DNA of 9,434 nucleotides from CAZKEW01 sp964580435 (GTDB lineage: Bacteria; Acidobacteriota; Aminicenantia; Aminicenantales; UBA8522), in assembly GCA_964580435.1 (NCBI GenBank), contig CAZOKP010000098.1:1-9434 (forward strand), written 5' to 3'. The notes under the pieces were generated by a model that worked only from the letters and a program-made list of their open reading frames with translations, was not told the origin of the DNA and did no database searches. How positions within the stretch are numbered: position 1 is the first letter of the stretch; each line of letters starts with the position of its first letter. Positions 1 through 6,506 of the stretch are shown here, one piece after another. The position numbers and the translations under genes are program-made.

Positions 1-51
1 CCCGACCCGCTGATTACAAATCAGCCGCTCTACCAACTGAGCTACGCTGGC
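1..51 (-). tRNA. tRNA-Thr (anticodon UGU), 3' part cut off by window edge
   Basis: Read on the minus strand, the segment folds as the first 51 nt of a tRNA. It has an acceptor 5' strand GCCAGCG, then TA at positions 8-9, D-stem GCTC/GAGC around loop AGTTGGTA, and an anticodon stem GCTGA/TCAGC with loop TTTGTAA. The anticodon is therefore TGT, which reads the threonine codon ACA (and probably other ACN codons). The variable loop GGGTC and the first G residues of the T-stem follow, and then the window ends. The T-arm, the acceptor 3' strand and any encoded CCA lie outside. The 5' end at position 51 is fixed by the 7-bp acceptor rule. The upstream promoter at 208-236 points at it. The visible stems are fully paired, so identity is secure although the gene is partial. 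Confidence 0.93.
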
Positions 52-67
52 GCAGGTTTCGTTTCAG

Positions 68-87
68 AGGCGCGTCTCCTTGCGCCT
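68..87 (-). other. GC-rich hairpin in the leader just upstream of tRNA-Thr
   Basis: AGGCGC (68-73) and GCGCCT (82-87) pair perfectly over 6 bp around an 8-nt loop. The hairpin stands out in an otherwise AT-rich gap, 16 nt before the tRNA 5' end. In the minus-strand transcript it could be a leader structure or a processing determinant. No U-run follows it on either strand, so it is not a typical intrinsic terminator. The rest of 52-253 shows no convincing coding sequence; it is a gap of about 200 bp with strong A+T bias between about 100 and 225. Confidence 0.3.
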
Positions 88-183
88 AAGACCTTACGAG
101 AAAAGAGAAAGACTTATTGATAAATAAATATACTTTCTCTTTGCCAGCTCAAATAAATTTCGTTATTTTTTGTGTGAAAAAGC

Positions 184-198
184 AGAAATTACATTTCT
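184..198. repeat. Short perfect inverted repeat, operator-like
   Basis: AGAAAT (184-189) and ATTTCT (193-198) are perfect complements around a 3-nt centre. The palindrome sits just downstream of the predicted -10 box at 208-213, around the expected start of transcription. That is a common place for a repressor site. It could also be a chance event, because the surrounding DNA is very AT-rich. No regulator can be named. Confidence 0.25.
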
Positions 199-207
199 AC
201 GTCAACT

Positions 208-236
208 ATATTAGAATAACTTCGCCTTCTTGTCAA
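208..236 (-). promoter_or_regulatory. sigma70-type promoter reading toward tRNA-Thr
   Basis: On the minus strand a perfect -35 hexamer TTGACA (plus-strand 231-236) is followed after exactly 17 bp by TAATAT (plus-strand 208-213), which matches the TATAAT consensus at 4 of 6 positions. The start site would fall near position 201, giving a leader of about 150 nt before the tRNA 5' end. This is the best promoter in the gap. It lies just past the stop codon of the Spy-like gene and could serve the tRNA and whatever is co-transcribed beyond the left edge. It is a sequence match only. Confidence 0.5.
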
Positions 237-253
237 GAGAGAAATGGACTTTT

Positions 254-751
254 TTAGTATTCTGTTTTCTCTCTAGATACCAGCCTGGCCCTGTTCAATT
301 TTTCTCCCAATTTTCTATAGAATTCAACAGAAAAAACCAGATATTTTGCCTTCTGGATCTCGGTGAGATTTTGTTCCAGAAAATCCTCAAATTCCTGTTC
401 TTTTTGGAGAAGGTTGCTTCTCAGCTCCTGTACAGTCTTGATTTTGGAGGCGATTTCTTCTTTTTTGGCGTCTGCCCCGCCCAGAAGAGCCTTGAGTTCG
501 CGGATCTCACCGTTGAGCCTTTTCATGAGCTCCATCTTCTCTTTTTCAACCCGGTAATACGCCGGATAGATTTTGGCCGTCTGTTCCTCGGTCAGTTCAA
601 GCACCTCGGTCATACGGAGCAACCGGAGCCTGTTGATATTCTCCCGAATTCTTTCCCGGCCCATAGTCCTCTGGCCTGGCATCTGAGCGAAGACCAGAGA
701 GCCTAGAAAAACGAACCCAGTCAAAAATAAAAAAGATCTCTTCATCCTCAT
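254..751 (-). CDS. Secreted Spy/CpxP-like (LTXXQ-type) helical protein
   Basis: The 165-residue product has a signal peptide: basic MRMKR, a hydrophobic run to about residue 21, and a likely cleavage VFA|Q after residue 22. The mature part is almost entirely charged alpha-helix. It carries two LTxxQ-like motifs, LTEEQ at 53-57 and LTEIQ at 129-133, typical of the Spy/CpxP/heavy-metal-resistor group of small periplasmic proteins. Those act as ATP-independent chaperones or stress sensors. The whole protein lacks His and Cys, so the metal-binding role of CnrX-type relatives is unlikely. The ATG at 751 is chosen because AGGAG lies 6 nt upstream; a second ATG is at 745. It is the last gene of the sigma/anti-sigma operon, starting 9 nt after the anti-sigma stop, whose TAG partly overlaps its ribosome site. 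It may be a target, chaperone or sensor for that system. The exact family assignment is by motif only. Confidence 0.72.
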   Translation of the reverse strand: MRMKRSFLFLTGFVFLGSLVFAQMPGQRTMGRERIRENINRLRLLRMTEVLELTEEQTAKIYPAYYRVEKEKMELMKRLNGEIRELKALLGGADAKKEEIASKIKTVQELRSNLLQKEQEFEDFLEQNLTEIQKAKYLVFSVEFYRKLGEKLNRARLVSREKTEY

Positions 752-760
752 ATCTTTCTC

Positions 761-1354
761 CTATGATTTTATTTCCTTGGTTATTTCTTGTTCTAGCAAT
801 TGCAGTTCTTCATCGCTAAGGCTTTCCCAAAAGAAAGGGTCGTTGAAAACGACCCAGCGCTCTTCCAGCACGGCGGAACCCCAGGCCTCTCCCAGAAAGC
901 CTAAAATGAGGCGGTTGAAATTTTCTTCGAGTTTGACATCATCTCCGATCTCCTGGCCGAGACGATTGAGGCAGGCCTCAAAGGAAAAGACATCATCTTC
1001 GAGGGGCCGCCCCTGGTTCCGCAAAAAGACCAGGCCGAGCGCCAAAGCCAAAAGCAAAGGCGCTCCTGCCCAGGCCCATTTCCAGCCCAGGCGGGACAGC
1101 ATTGTGGTCGCTCTCTCAGGTTCCAGGGCCCGGAGCTTTTTTTCAAGGCTTGCCGAAAACTCTTCCCAATAATGAGGAGACAGGTTGATTTTTTCCGGAC
1201 GCACAGCCTCAGCCTGAATCCGGCTGAGGCGATCATTATAGGCACGGCAATCCGGACACTGGGCTAAATGGTCCTCAAGAATTTTTTTCCTCTTTTCGGA
1301 GAGAGACCTGTCGAGAGCGTCGGATATCCATTGCTCATATTTTCGGCATTTCAT
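761..1354 (-). CDS. Zinc-finger (ZAS/zf-HC2) transmembrane anti-sigma factor
   Basis: Product of 197 residues. The N-terminal cytoplasmic domain carries the zinc-binding anti-sigma signature: Cys3, His29, Cys33 and Cys36 (H-x3-C-x2-C with an upstream Cys). One hydrophobic segment at about 92-112 (rich in Leu and Ala, preceded by WKWAW) would anchor it in the inner membrane. The 85-residue acidic C-terminal part would be periplasmic. By family knowledge it should bind and silence the ECF sigma factor encoded just upstream, releasing it on an envelope signal. The ATG at 1354 is preferred because GAGG lies 6 nt upstream and the family usually starts with Met-x-Cys. ATG 1366 and TTG 1369 are in-frame alternatives adding 4-5 residues. 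Its start overlaps the sigma gene by 20 bp, implying translational coupling. The periplasmic part resembles no domain I recognise. Confidence 0.85.
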   Translation of the reverse strand: MKCRKYEQWISDALDRSLSEKRKKILEDHLAQCPDCRAYNDRLSRIQAEAVRPEKINLSPHYWEEFSASLEKKLRALEPERATTMLSRLGWKWAWAGAPLLLALALGLVFLRNQGRPLEDDVFSFEACLNRLGQEIGDDVKLEENFNRLILGFLGEAWGSAVLEERWVVFNDPFFWESLSDEELQLLEQEITKEIKS

Positions 1355-1943
1355 TGCGCGCCTCATCAAGATAAGATCTCAGCTTGGCCTGGAGCATTTT
1401 CCTGGCTTTATGCATCCGCCAGGAAACCGTTTTCTCGGAACAGCGCAGGATGCGCGCGGCCTCGGCGTGGCTCAGTCCCTGGAAAACGACCATGACAAAA
1501 GAAGACTTATACGGCCCAGGCAGGGAGTTGACCGCCTTATTGAGTCTGTCTCTAAGTTCTGTGGCCAAAGCTTCAGAATCAGGAGAAGGACAAAAAGTCT
1601 GGGCACTCTTGGGGATATCGTCCTTATACTTCTCCATCGCCATTTCTCTTTTCTTTTTATTCAAAAAATTTAGACTTTGGTTCACTGCAATCCGGAAAAT
1701 CCAGGTATAAAAACTTGATCGTTGATTAAAACGCTTGAGCGCCTTAAAGCCCTGGAGGAATGTTTCCTGAGCCAAGTCATCCGTGTCATTGTGGCTTCGG
1801 GTGAAGCGGAAGATGGTTTGGTAGATCCTCTCACGATACCTCCGGATCAGCTCGGCATAAGCTTCAAGATCGCCATTTTTTGCCCATTCCACCAGCTTCT
1901 CATCAGCCGCATCGCTCATCAGTGCGTTCATCGTATTAGACAT
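1335..1943 (-). CDS. ECF (sigma70 group 4) RNA polymerase sigma factor
   Basis: Product of 202 residues with the two domains of an ECF sigma factor. Region 2 spans about 27-97: the DDLAQETFLQGFKAL stretch at 55-69 is the region 2.2 core-binding helix, and FYTWIFRIAVN at 78-88 covers regions 2.3-2.4, which recognise the -10. Region 4 spans about 131-185: a helix-turn-helix SHAEAARILRCSEKTVSWRMHKAR that reads the -35. There is no region 1 or 3, as expected. Length is normal for the group. The 20-bp overlap with a ZAS anti-sigma gene and the downstream Spy-like gene suggest an envelope-stress regulon. The start is uncertain. ATG 1943 gives the longest form, but its AGGA is 15 nt away, and ATGs at 1931 and 1919 are also in frame before the conserved part. 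The gene is divergent from purB. It is RpoE-like, but the ECF subgroup cannot be named by eye. Confidence 0.92.
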   Translation of the reverse strand: MSNTMNALMSDAADEKLVEWAKNGDLEAYAELIRRYRERIYQTIFRFTRSHNDTDDLAQETFLQGFKALKRFNQRSSFYTWIFRIAVNQSLNFLNKKKREMAMEKYKDDIPKSAQTFCPSPDSEALATELRDRLNKAVNSLPGPYKSSFVMVVFQGLSHAEAARILRCSEKTVSWRMHKARKMLQAKLRSYLDEARNEMPKI

Positions 1944-1978
1944 CCATTATACAGAATCCTTTGCTTCTCCCATATTCA

Positions 1979-2007
1979 TTGACAAGGCAGAATGTCCCTG
2001 CTATGAT
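1979..2007 (+). promoter_or_regulatory. Near-consensus sigma70 promoter for the pur operon
   Basis: A perfect -35 TTGACA (1979-1984) is followed after 17 bp by TATGAT (2002-2007), a 5-of-6 match to the -10 consensus. Transcription would begin near 2014, about 20 nt before the purB ATG, leaving room for the ribosome site AAGGA at 2021-2025 but not for a purine riboswitch. If regulated, control must act at the promoter itself. I see no convincing PurR-type palindrome. The 90-bp gap 1944-2033 is shared with the divergent sigma-factor gene, which has TATAAT at 1946-1951 on its own strand but no matching -35. Confidence 0.7.
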
Positions 2008-2033
2008 TTGACCTCCTCCCAAGGAAAAGCTTC

Positions 2034-3335
2034 ATGATCGGGCGCTACACACTTCCAGAAATGGGAGCCGTCTGGTCGGAAGAGAATAAGTACCGCAAAT
2101 GGCTTGATGTTGAGCTGGCTGTCTGCGAAGCCTGGGAAGAGCTCGGCCGCATCCCCTCCGCCGCCCTCAAGAAAATCAAAGAAAAAGCGGCCTTCTCCGT
2201 TGCCAGGATCGAAGAGATCGAAAAGGTCGTCAAACACGATGTCATCGCTTTTCTCGAAGCTGTGGGAGAATATGTCGGCGAGAACGCCCGTTTCATCCAC
2301 ATGGGCCTGACATCCTATGATGTCGTCGACACGGCCCTCTCGCTCCTGATCAAAGAGTCTTTGGAAAAGATCCGCAAGGACATCGGGCCGCTCAAGAACG
2401 TGATCAAGGAGCAGGCGCTGCGCCACAAGAAAACAGTCATGATCGGGAGAACTCACGGCGTTCATGCCGAGCCCATAACGTTCGGAGTCAAGCTCTTGGT
2501 ATGGTACGAAGAGATGAAGCGCCACGAGGAGCGCCTCGAGAGGGCTCAGGACGTTATCAGCTATGGCAGGATTTCTGGCTCTGTCGGAACATATATCCAT
2601 CTTGACCCCAGGGTGGAAGAACTGGCTCTTCAAAAAATCGGCCTTCGGCCGGCCAAGGTCTCAACCCAAGTTCTTCAGCGCGACCGGCATGCCGAAGTGA
2701 TTTCCGCTTTGGCCCTCCTCGGAGCCAGTTTGGACAAATTCGCCCAAGAAATACGTCATCTTCAAAAGACTGAGGTCCTGGAGGTCGAGGAGCCATTTAC
2801 CAAGGGACAGAAAGGCTCCTCGTCCATGCCCCACAAAAAAAACCCTGTCCGGGCAGAACGGATCTCCGGCCTCTCCCGTCTCCTCCGGGGCAATCTCCAG
2901 GTGGCCCTGGAAAATATCCCCCTCTGGCATGAAAGGGATATCTCCCACTCCTCGGCCGAACGAATCATCTTCCCGGATTCTTTCATCTTGACGGACTATA
3001 TGCTGGCCGAAACCACCGACGTCATCAAGAACTGGGTCATCCATGAAGAGAGAATGAAGGAAAATATTGACCTGACCAGGGGGCTCATTTTCTCCCAGAA
3101 AATCCTCCTCGCCCTAACCGAAAAGAACGTGCCGCGGCCTCAGGCTTATGAACTCGTCCAGCGGAACTCGCTGCGGGTCTGGAAAGAAAACCTCAGCCTC
3201 AAAGACCTGCTTCTCAATGATAAAGACATCGTGGCCATACTCTCTCCAAAGGAAGTGGAAGCCTGTTTCTCCCTGGAGAGTTACCTTGAAAAAATCGATT
3301 ATATCTTCGAAAGGGTTCTCGGGAATGAAAGTTAG
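2034..3335 (+). CDS. purB: Adenylosuccinate lyase
   Basis: PurB releases fumarate twice in purine synthesis: from SAICAR to give AICAR, and from adenylosuccinate to give AMP. The 433-residue product is the normal length for the Bacillus/Thermotoga-type enzyme and opens with the typical M-I-x-R-Y-x-x-P-E-M. Active-site landmarks are present at the positions known from B. subtilis PurB: His68 (in KHDV), His89, Thr93-Ser94 (TSYD) and His141 (in RTHGVHAEP). The fumarase/aspartase superfamily signature GSSSMPHKKNP is at 261-271, with the catalytic serine on its flexible loop. The tetramer is cytosolic. ATG 2034 has AAGGA 8 nt upstream and a strong promoter at 1979-2007. It is the first gene of the operon and its end overlaps purS by 11 nt. 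No defect is seen. Confidence 0.97.
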   Translation: MIGRYTLPEMGAVWSEENKYRKWLDVELAVCEAWEELGRIPSAALKKIKEKAAFSVARIEEIEKVVKHDVIAFLEAVGEYVGENARFIHMGLTSYDVVDTALSLLIKESLEKIRKDIGPLKNVIKEQALRHKKTVMIGRTHGVHAEPITFGVKLLVWYEEMKRHEERLERAQDVISYGRISGSVGTYIHLDPRVEELALQKIGLRPAKVSTQVLQRDRHAEVISALALLGASLDKFAQEIRHLQKTEVLEVEEPFTKGQKGSSSMPHKKNPVRAERISGLSRLLRGNLQVALENIPLWHERDISHSSAERIIFPDSFILTDYMLAETTDVIKNWVIHEERMKENIDLTRGLIFSQKILLALTEKNVPRPQAYELVQRNSLRVWKENLSLKDLLLNDKDIVAILSPKEVEACFSLESYLEKIDYIFERVLGNES

Positions 3336-3585
3336 GATCCTCGTCTCCTTCAAAGAAAGCGTCCTCGACCCGCAGGGGCAGACCGTGAAAAACGCCTTGG
3401 ACACGCTCGGCTATCACTTCATCAAAGATGTCAGGCAGGGCAAGGTCTTTGAGATCGAACTCCGAGACATCTCCAAGGCAGAAGCCGAAAAAGTCATCCC
3501 GGAGATCGCGGATAAGGTCCTGGCCAACCCGATCATCGAGAAGTTTTCCTGGCAGGTCCTTAAAGAAGAGGAGAAAGTTCGGTAA
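3325..3585 (+). CDS. purS: FGAM synthase subunit PurS
   Basis: This 86-residue protein matches PurS in size and order. It begins with a beta strand (MKVRILVSFKE), followed by the conserved D-P-Q-G-x-T-V-x-x-A-L-x-x-L-G segment at about 15-29, then the V-x-x-x-R-x-G-K region at 36-41 that precedes the second beta-alpha unit. PurS dimers bridge PurL and PurQ in the three-part formylglycinamidine ribonucleotide synthase, and probably help pass ammonia from PurQ to PurL. The ATG lies inside the last codons of purB (11-nt overlap), with AAGGG 9 nt upstream inside purB. That arrangement suggests translation coupled to purB. A longer in-frame reading reaching back to 3148 lies wholly in purB coding sequence and is not credible. 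Confidence 0.95.
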   Translation: MKVRILVSFKESVLDPQGQTVKNALDTLGYHFIKDVRQGKVFEIELRDISKAEAEKVIPEIADKVLANPIIEKFSWQVLKEEEKVR

Positions 3586-3586
3586 A

Positions 3587-4282
3587 TTGAGATTTGGCGT
3601 CGTCATTTTTCCCGGTTCAAACTGCGACTATGATACTTTTTTCGTCCTCAGGGAGGTCCTCGGACAAGACGCGACGCTTCTCTGGCACAAGGACCACGAC
3701 CTAAAAAATGTCGGCTGTGTCGTTCTCCCGGGAGGCTTTTCTTATGGAGATTATCTGAGGTCGGGCGCGATCGCCAAGTTTTCCCCCCTCATGCAGGAAG
3801 TCGGGGAGTTCGCCGCCAAGGGCGGGACCGTGCTCGGCATCTGCAACGGTTTCCAGGTCCTGCTTGAACTGGGCCTGCTTCCGGGCGCAATGTTGAGGAA
3901 TAAGAACCTCAAGTTTCTCTGCCAGTTCGTCCATCTGCGCGTCGAGAATACCAAAACGCGGTTTTCCCATAAAGCCAAGCCTGGACAGATCCTCAGGATT
4001 CCGATTGCGCATTTTGACGGGAACTATTTCGCCACCCCCGAGCTACTGAAGAAGCTCGAGAAGAACAACCAGGTCGTGTTCCGCTACGTCGATGAAAATG
4101 GCGAGGCGACCGAAGAGGCGAACGTCAACGGCTCGGCGTCCAATATCGCCGGATTGATCAACACAGAGGGTAATGTCATGGGCCTGATGCCCCATCCCGA
4201 AAGAGCTTCGGAGGCTCTTTTGGGGAGCACGGACGGCAGAGTGATTTTTAAATCCATCATCGAGAAGCTGGAGCATGATTGA
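3587..4282 (+). CDS. purQ: FGAM synthase glutaminase subunit PurQ (TTG start)
   Basis: PurQ is the class I glutamine amidotransferase that frees ammonia from glutamine for PurL. The 231-residue product opens, like its family, with R-F-G-V-V-I-F-P-G-S-N-C-D. It has the nucleophile Cys86 in the GICNGFQ elbow and the His203/Glu205 pair in MPHPERAS, so the triad is complete. The oxyanion-region motif VVLPGGFSYGDYLRSGAIA is at 45-63. The only start compatible with family length is TTG at 3587, directly after the purS stop at 3583-3585. An AGGAG at 3569-3573 lies 13 nt upstream, longer than usual, so translation may depend on ribosomes finishing purS. No ATG or GTG fits: the nearest in-frame ATG, at 3428, would add 53 residues read from the purS region. 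Its end overlaps purL by 8 nt. Confidence 0.95.
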   Translation: MRFGVVIFPGSNCDYDTFFVLREVLGQDATLLWHKDHDLKNVGCVVLPGGFSYGDYLRSGAIAKFSPLMQEVGEFAAKGGTVLGICNGFQVLLELGLLPGAMLRNKNLKFLCQFVHLRVENTKTRFSHKAKPGQILRIPIAHFDGNYFATPELLKKLEKNNQVVFRYVDENGEATEEANVNGSASNIAGLINTEGNVMGLMPHPERASEALLGSTDGRVIFKSIIEKLEHD

Positions 4283-6482
4283 CCGCAAGACTATTGCCGA
4301 CCACAACCTGACCTTGGAGGAATACGGAAGGATCGTCGAGCTCATCGGCCGGGAGCCGACCCTGACCGAGCTGGGCATCTTTTCCTTGATGTGGTCGGAA
4401 CACTGCAGCTATAAGAGCTCCAAAGTCCATCTGAAAAAATTGCCTACGACTGGGAAAAACGTCGTCCAGGGCCCGGGAGAGAACGCGGGCATTCTCGACA
4501 TCGGGGGCGGGTCGGCCGTCGTGTTCAAGATCGAATCCCATAACCACCCTTCCTTTATCGAGCCGTTTCAAGGGGCAGCCACAGGCATCGGAGGCATTCT
4601 CCGCGATATCTTCACCATGGGGGCCAGGCCGATCGCTCTTCTCGATTCTCTGCGGTTCGGGCCGCTCCAGACTCCCAGGAACCGGGCCATCATGGACGGC
4701 GTCGTCGCGGGAATCTCCTCCTACGGAAACTCCATGGGAATTCCCACGGTGGGCGGCGAGATCTATTTTCACGGCTGCTATTCCAAGAATCCCCTGGTCA
4801 ATGTCTTTGCTTTAGGCTTGGTGGAAAAAGACAAGATCTTCTACGCCAAAGCCGAGGGCGTGGGAAACCCGGTCCTGTACGTTGGGTCAAAGACCGGAAG
4901 GGACGGGATTCATGGAGCCACCATGGCCTCGGCTGAATTCGGCAAGGAAACAGAACAAAAAAGGCCCAATGTTCAGGTGGGAGACCCGTTTAAAGAAAAA
5001 TTGCTCCTGGAGGCCTGCCTTGAGGTTATGGAAAACGGCCTGATCGTCGGCATTCAGGATATGGGCGCTGCCGGCTTGACCTGCTCCACGTCCGAGATGG
5101 CGGCCAAGTCCGGGACCGGTATTTCGATCAACCTCGACTTGGTTCCCCAGAGAGAAGAAGGCATGACCCCCTACGAGATAATGCTCTCCGAATCCCAGGA
5201 AAGGATGTTGCTCGTCGCCAAAAAGGAGAACGTGGCCGAGGTCCAGAGGATCTTCGCCAAATGGGACCTGGACGCCGTCAACATCGGCGAGGTCAGCAAA
5301 GGCGGGAGGCTGCGGGTGGGTTTCCACGGGGAGACCGCTGTGGACGTTCCCGTTGCTGCCATCGTCAACCTGTGCCCCGTCTACCGGAGGCCGAGCCGAC
5401 AGCCTGCTTATCTTAAAACGGTCAAAACGTTCGACCCGCCCCCCCTTCCTTCCGACTGCAATGACATTCTTCTCAGGCTGATTGCTTCTCCGACCATCGC
5501 TGACAAAGAATGGGTCTACCGGCAATACGATCACCAGGTCCAGATCAACACCGTCCTTCTGCCGGGGGCCGATGCGGCCCTGTTGCGGATTAAAGGGCAG
5601 AAGAAAGGCTTGGCTATGACGCTGGACGGCAATTCCCTCTATGTCTATCTTAACCCGCGCACGGGCGGAATGATTGCCGTGGCCGAGGCCTGCCGCAATC
5701 TGGCCTGTGTCGGAGCGAGGCCCATCGGCGTAACCAATTGCCTGAATTTCGGCAATCCCGAAAAACCCGAGGTCATGTGGCAGTTCAAGGAGGTGATCGA
5801 AGGGATGGCCAAAGCCTGCCGAGTCTTTTCCATCCCTGTCACGGGGGGGAATGTCAGTTTCTATAACGACACGGAAGGGATGTCTGTTTATCCCACGCCT
5901 GTGCTGGGAGTGGTGGGGTTAATCGATGACATAAGCGGGGCCGTGAGCCCGGGGTTCAAGCAGGCCGGCGATGTCATCGTTCTCCTGGGTGAGAACAGGG
6001 AGGAACTGGGCGGGTCAGAATACCTGAAGACCATCTTTGACCTGGAAAAAGGGCTGCCGCCCCGGATCGACCTCGATACCGAAAAAAGAGTCCAGGAGCT
6101 CTGCCTTGAAGCCATTTCTCGGGATATGATCCGGTCGGCTCATGATATCTCCGAGGGCGGGCTGGCGGTTACTCTTGCAGAATGCTCGTTTTGGAGCAGG
6201 TCAAAGACCGGCTGCATCGTCGACCTTAATGATGACATCCGGCCGGATGCTCTTGTCTTCGGTGAGAGTCAATCCCGGATCGTCGTCAGCGTCAGAAAAT
6301 CGGACCTCTCTGCCTTGCTCAAGCTGGCTGGGCAAAAAGGAGTCAAAGCCAAAGTCATCGGAAAAACCTCCGGCCGGAAAATCATCATCCGCCATGCCGG
6401 CCGGGAAATCATCAATCTTCCCGGGGAAAGTCTCTACGAGGCGTGGAAAAAATCCATCCCCCAGACTTTCTCTGTCCTATAA
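4275..6482 (+). CDS. purL: FGAM synthase subunit PurL (small, three-part type)
   Basis: PurL uses ATP and ammonia to turn formylglycinamide ribonucleotide into FGAM, the fourth step of purine synthesis. At 735 residues it is the small form (about 740 in B. subtilis), lacking the fused PurS-like and glutaminase domains of the 1,300-residue E. coli enzyme. That fits the separate purS and purQ beside it. Visible landmarks are the catalytic-His motif SEHCSYKSSK at 41-50 (His43), the nucleotide-binding stretch ESHNHPS at 87-93, the DIFTMGARP motif at 111-119, and in the second half the duplicated counterpart ACVGARPIG and TGGNVSFYNDT at roughly 523-533. Two AIRS-like N and C domain pairs are thus complete. 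The ATG overlaps the purQ stop by 8 nt, with GAGAAG 7 nt upstream. No lesion is seen. Confidence 0.97.
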   Translation: MIDRKTIADHNLTLEEYGRIVELIGREPTLTELGIFSLMWSEHCSYKSSKVHLKKLPTTGKNVVQGPGENAGILDIGGGSAVVFKIESHNHPSFIEPFQGAATGIGGILRDIFTMGARPIALLDSLRFGPLQTPRNRAIMDGVVAGISSYGNSMGIPTVGGEIYFHGCYSKNPLVNVFALGLVEKDKIFYAKAEGVGNPVLYVGSKTGRDGIHGATMASAEFGKETEQKRPNVQVGDPFKEKLLLEACLEVMENGLIVGIQDMGAAGLTCSTSEMAAKSGTGISINLDLVPQREEGMTPYEIMLSESQERMLLVAKKENVAEVQRIFAKWDLDAVNIGEVSKGGRLRVGFHGETAVDVPVAAIVNLCPVYRRPSRQPAYLKTVKTFDPPPLPSDCNDILLRLIASPTIADKEWVYRQYDHQVQINTVLLPGADAALLRIKGQKKGLAMTLDGNSLYVYLNPRTGGMIAVAEACRNLACVGARPIGVTNCLNFGNPEKPEVMWQFKEVIEGMAKACRVFSIPVTGGNVSFYNDTEGMSVYPTPVLGVVGLIDDISGAVSPGFKQAGDVIVLLGENREELGGSEYLKTIFDLEKGLPPRIDLDTEKRVQELCLEAISRDMIRSAHDISEGGLAVTLAECSFWSRSKTGCIVDLNDDIRPDALVFGESQSRIVVSVRKSDLSALLKLAGQKGVKAKVIGKTSGRKIIIRHAGREIINLPGESLYEAWKKSIPQTFSVL

Positions 6483-6506
6483 GTAAAGGGTTTGCCGGGG
6501 ATAAGG

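Noticed and set aside
127..152. Second promoter candidate nearer the tRNA (TTGAGC and TATATT on the minus strand)
   Set aside because: The spacing is only 14 bp, too short for sigma70, and the AT-rich DNA gives such -10 matches by chance.
230..706. Long plus-strand open frame opposite the Spy-like gene
   Set aside because: It is antisense to a gene with a signal peptide, LTxxQ motifs and a well-placed ribosome site. Its product is Phe-rich with no recognisable domain, as expected of a shadow frame.
2008..2033. Purine riboswitch or long regulatory leader upstream of purB
   Set aside because: The predicted transcript leader is about 20 nt, too short for an aptamer, and no conserved purine-riboswitch core is seen.
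2001..2633. 210-codon minus-strand open frame opposite purB
   Set aside because: purB carries all its active-site motifs over this stretch. The antisense frame arises from the codon bias of purB and has no ribosome site or known motif.
3428..3586. N-terminal extension of PurQ back to ATG 3428
   Set aside because: The 53 extra residues are Arg/Ser-rich and are purS read in another frame. PurQ proteins start at the R-F-G-V-V strand, matching the TTG at 3587.
4887..5534. 215-codon minus-strand open frame opposite purL
   Set aside because: It lies fully within the intact purL reading frame and its product shows no domain; it is a codon-bias artefact.
6492..6506. TTG start for the barrel protein (five extra residues)
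   Set aside because: ATG 6507 begins directly with a standard signal peptide (MKKAR then hydrophobic) and has a G-rich ribosome site 6 nt upstream.
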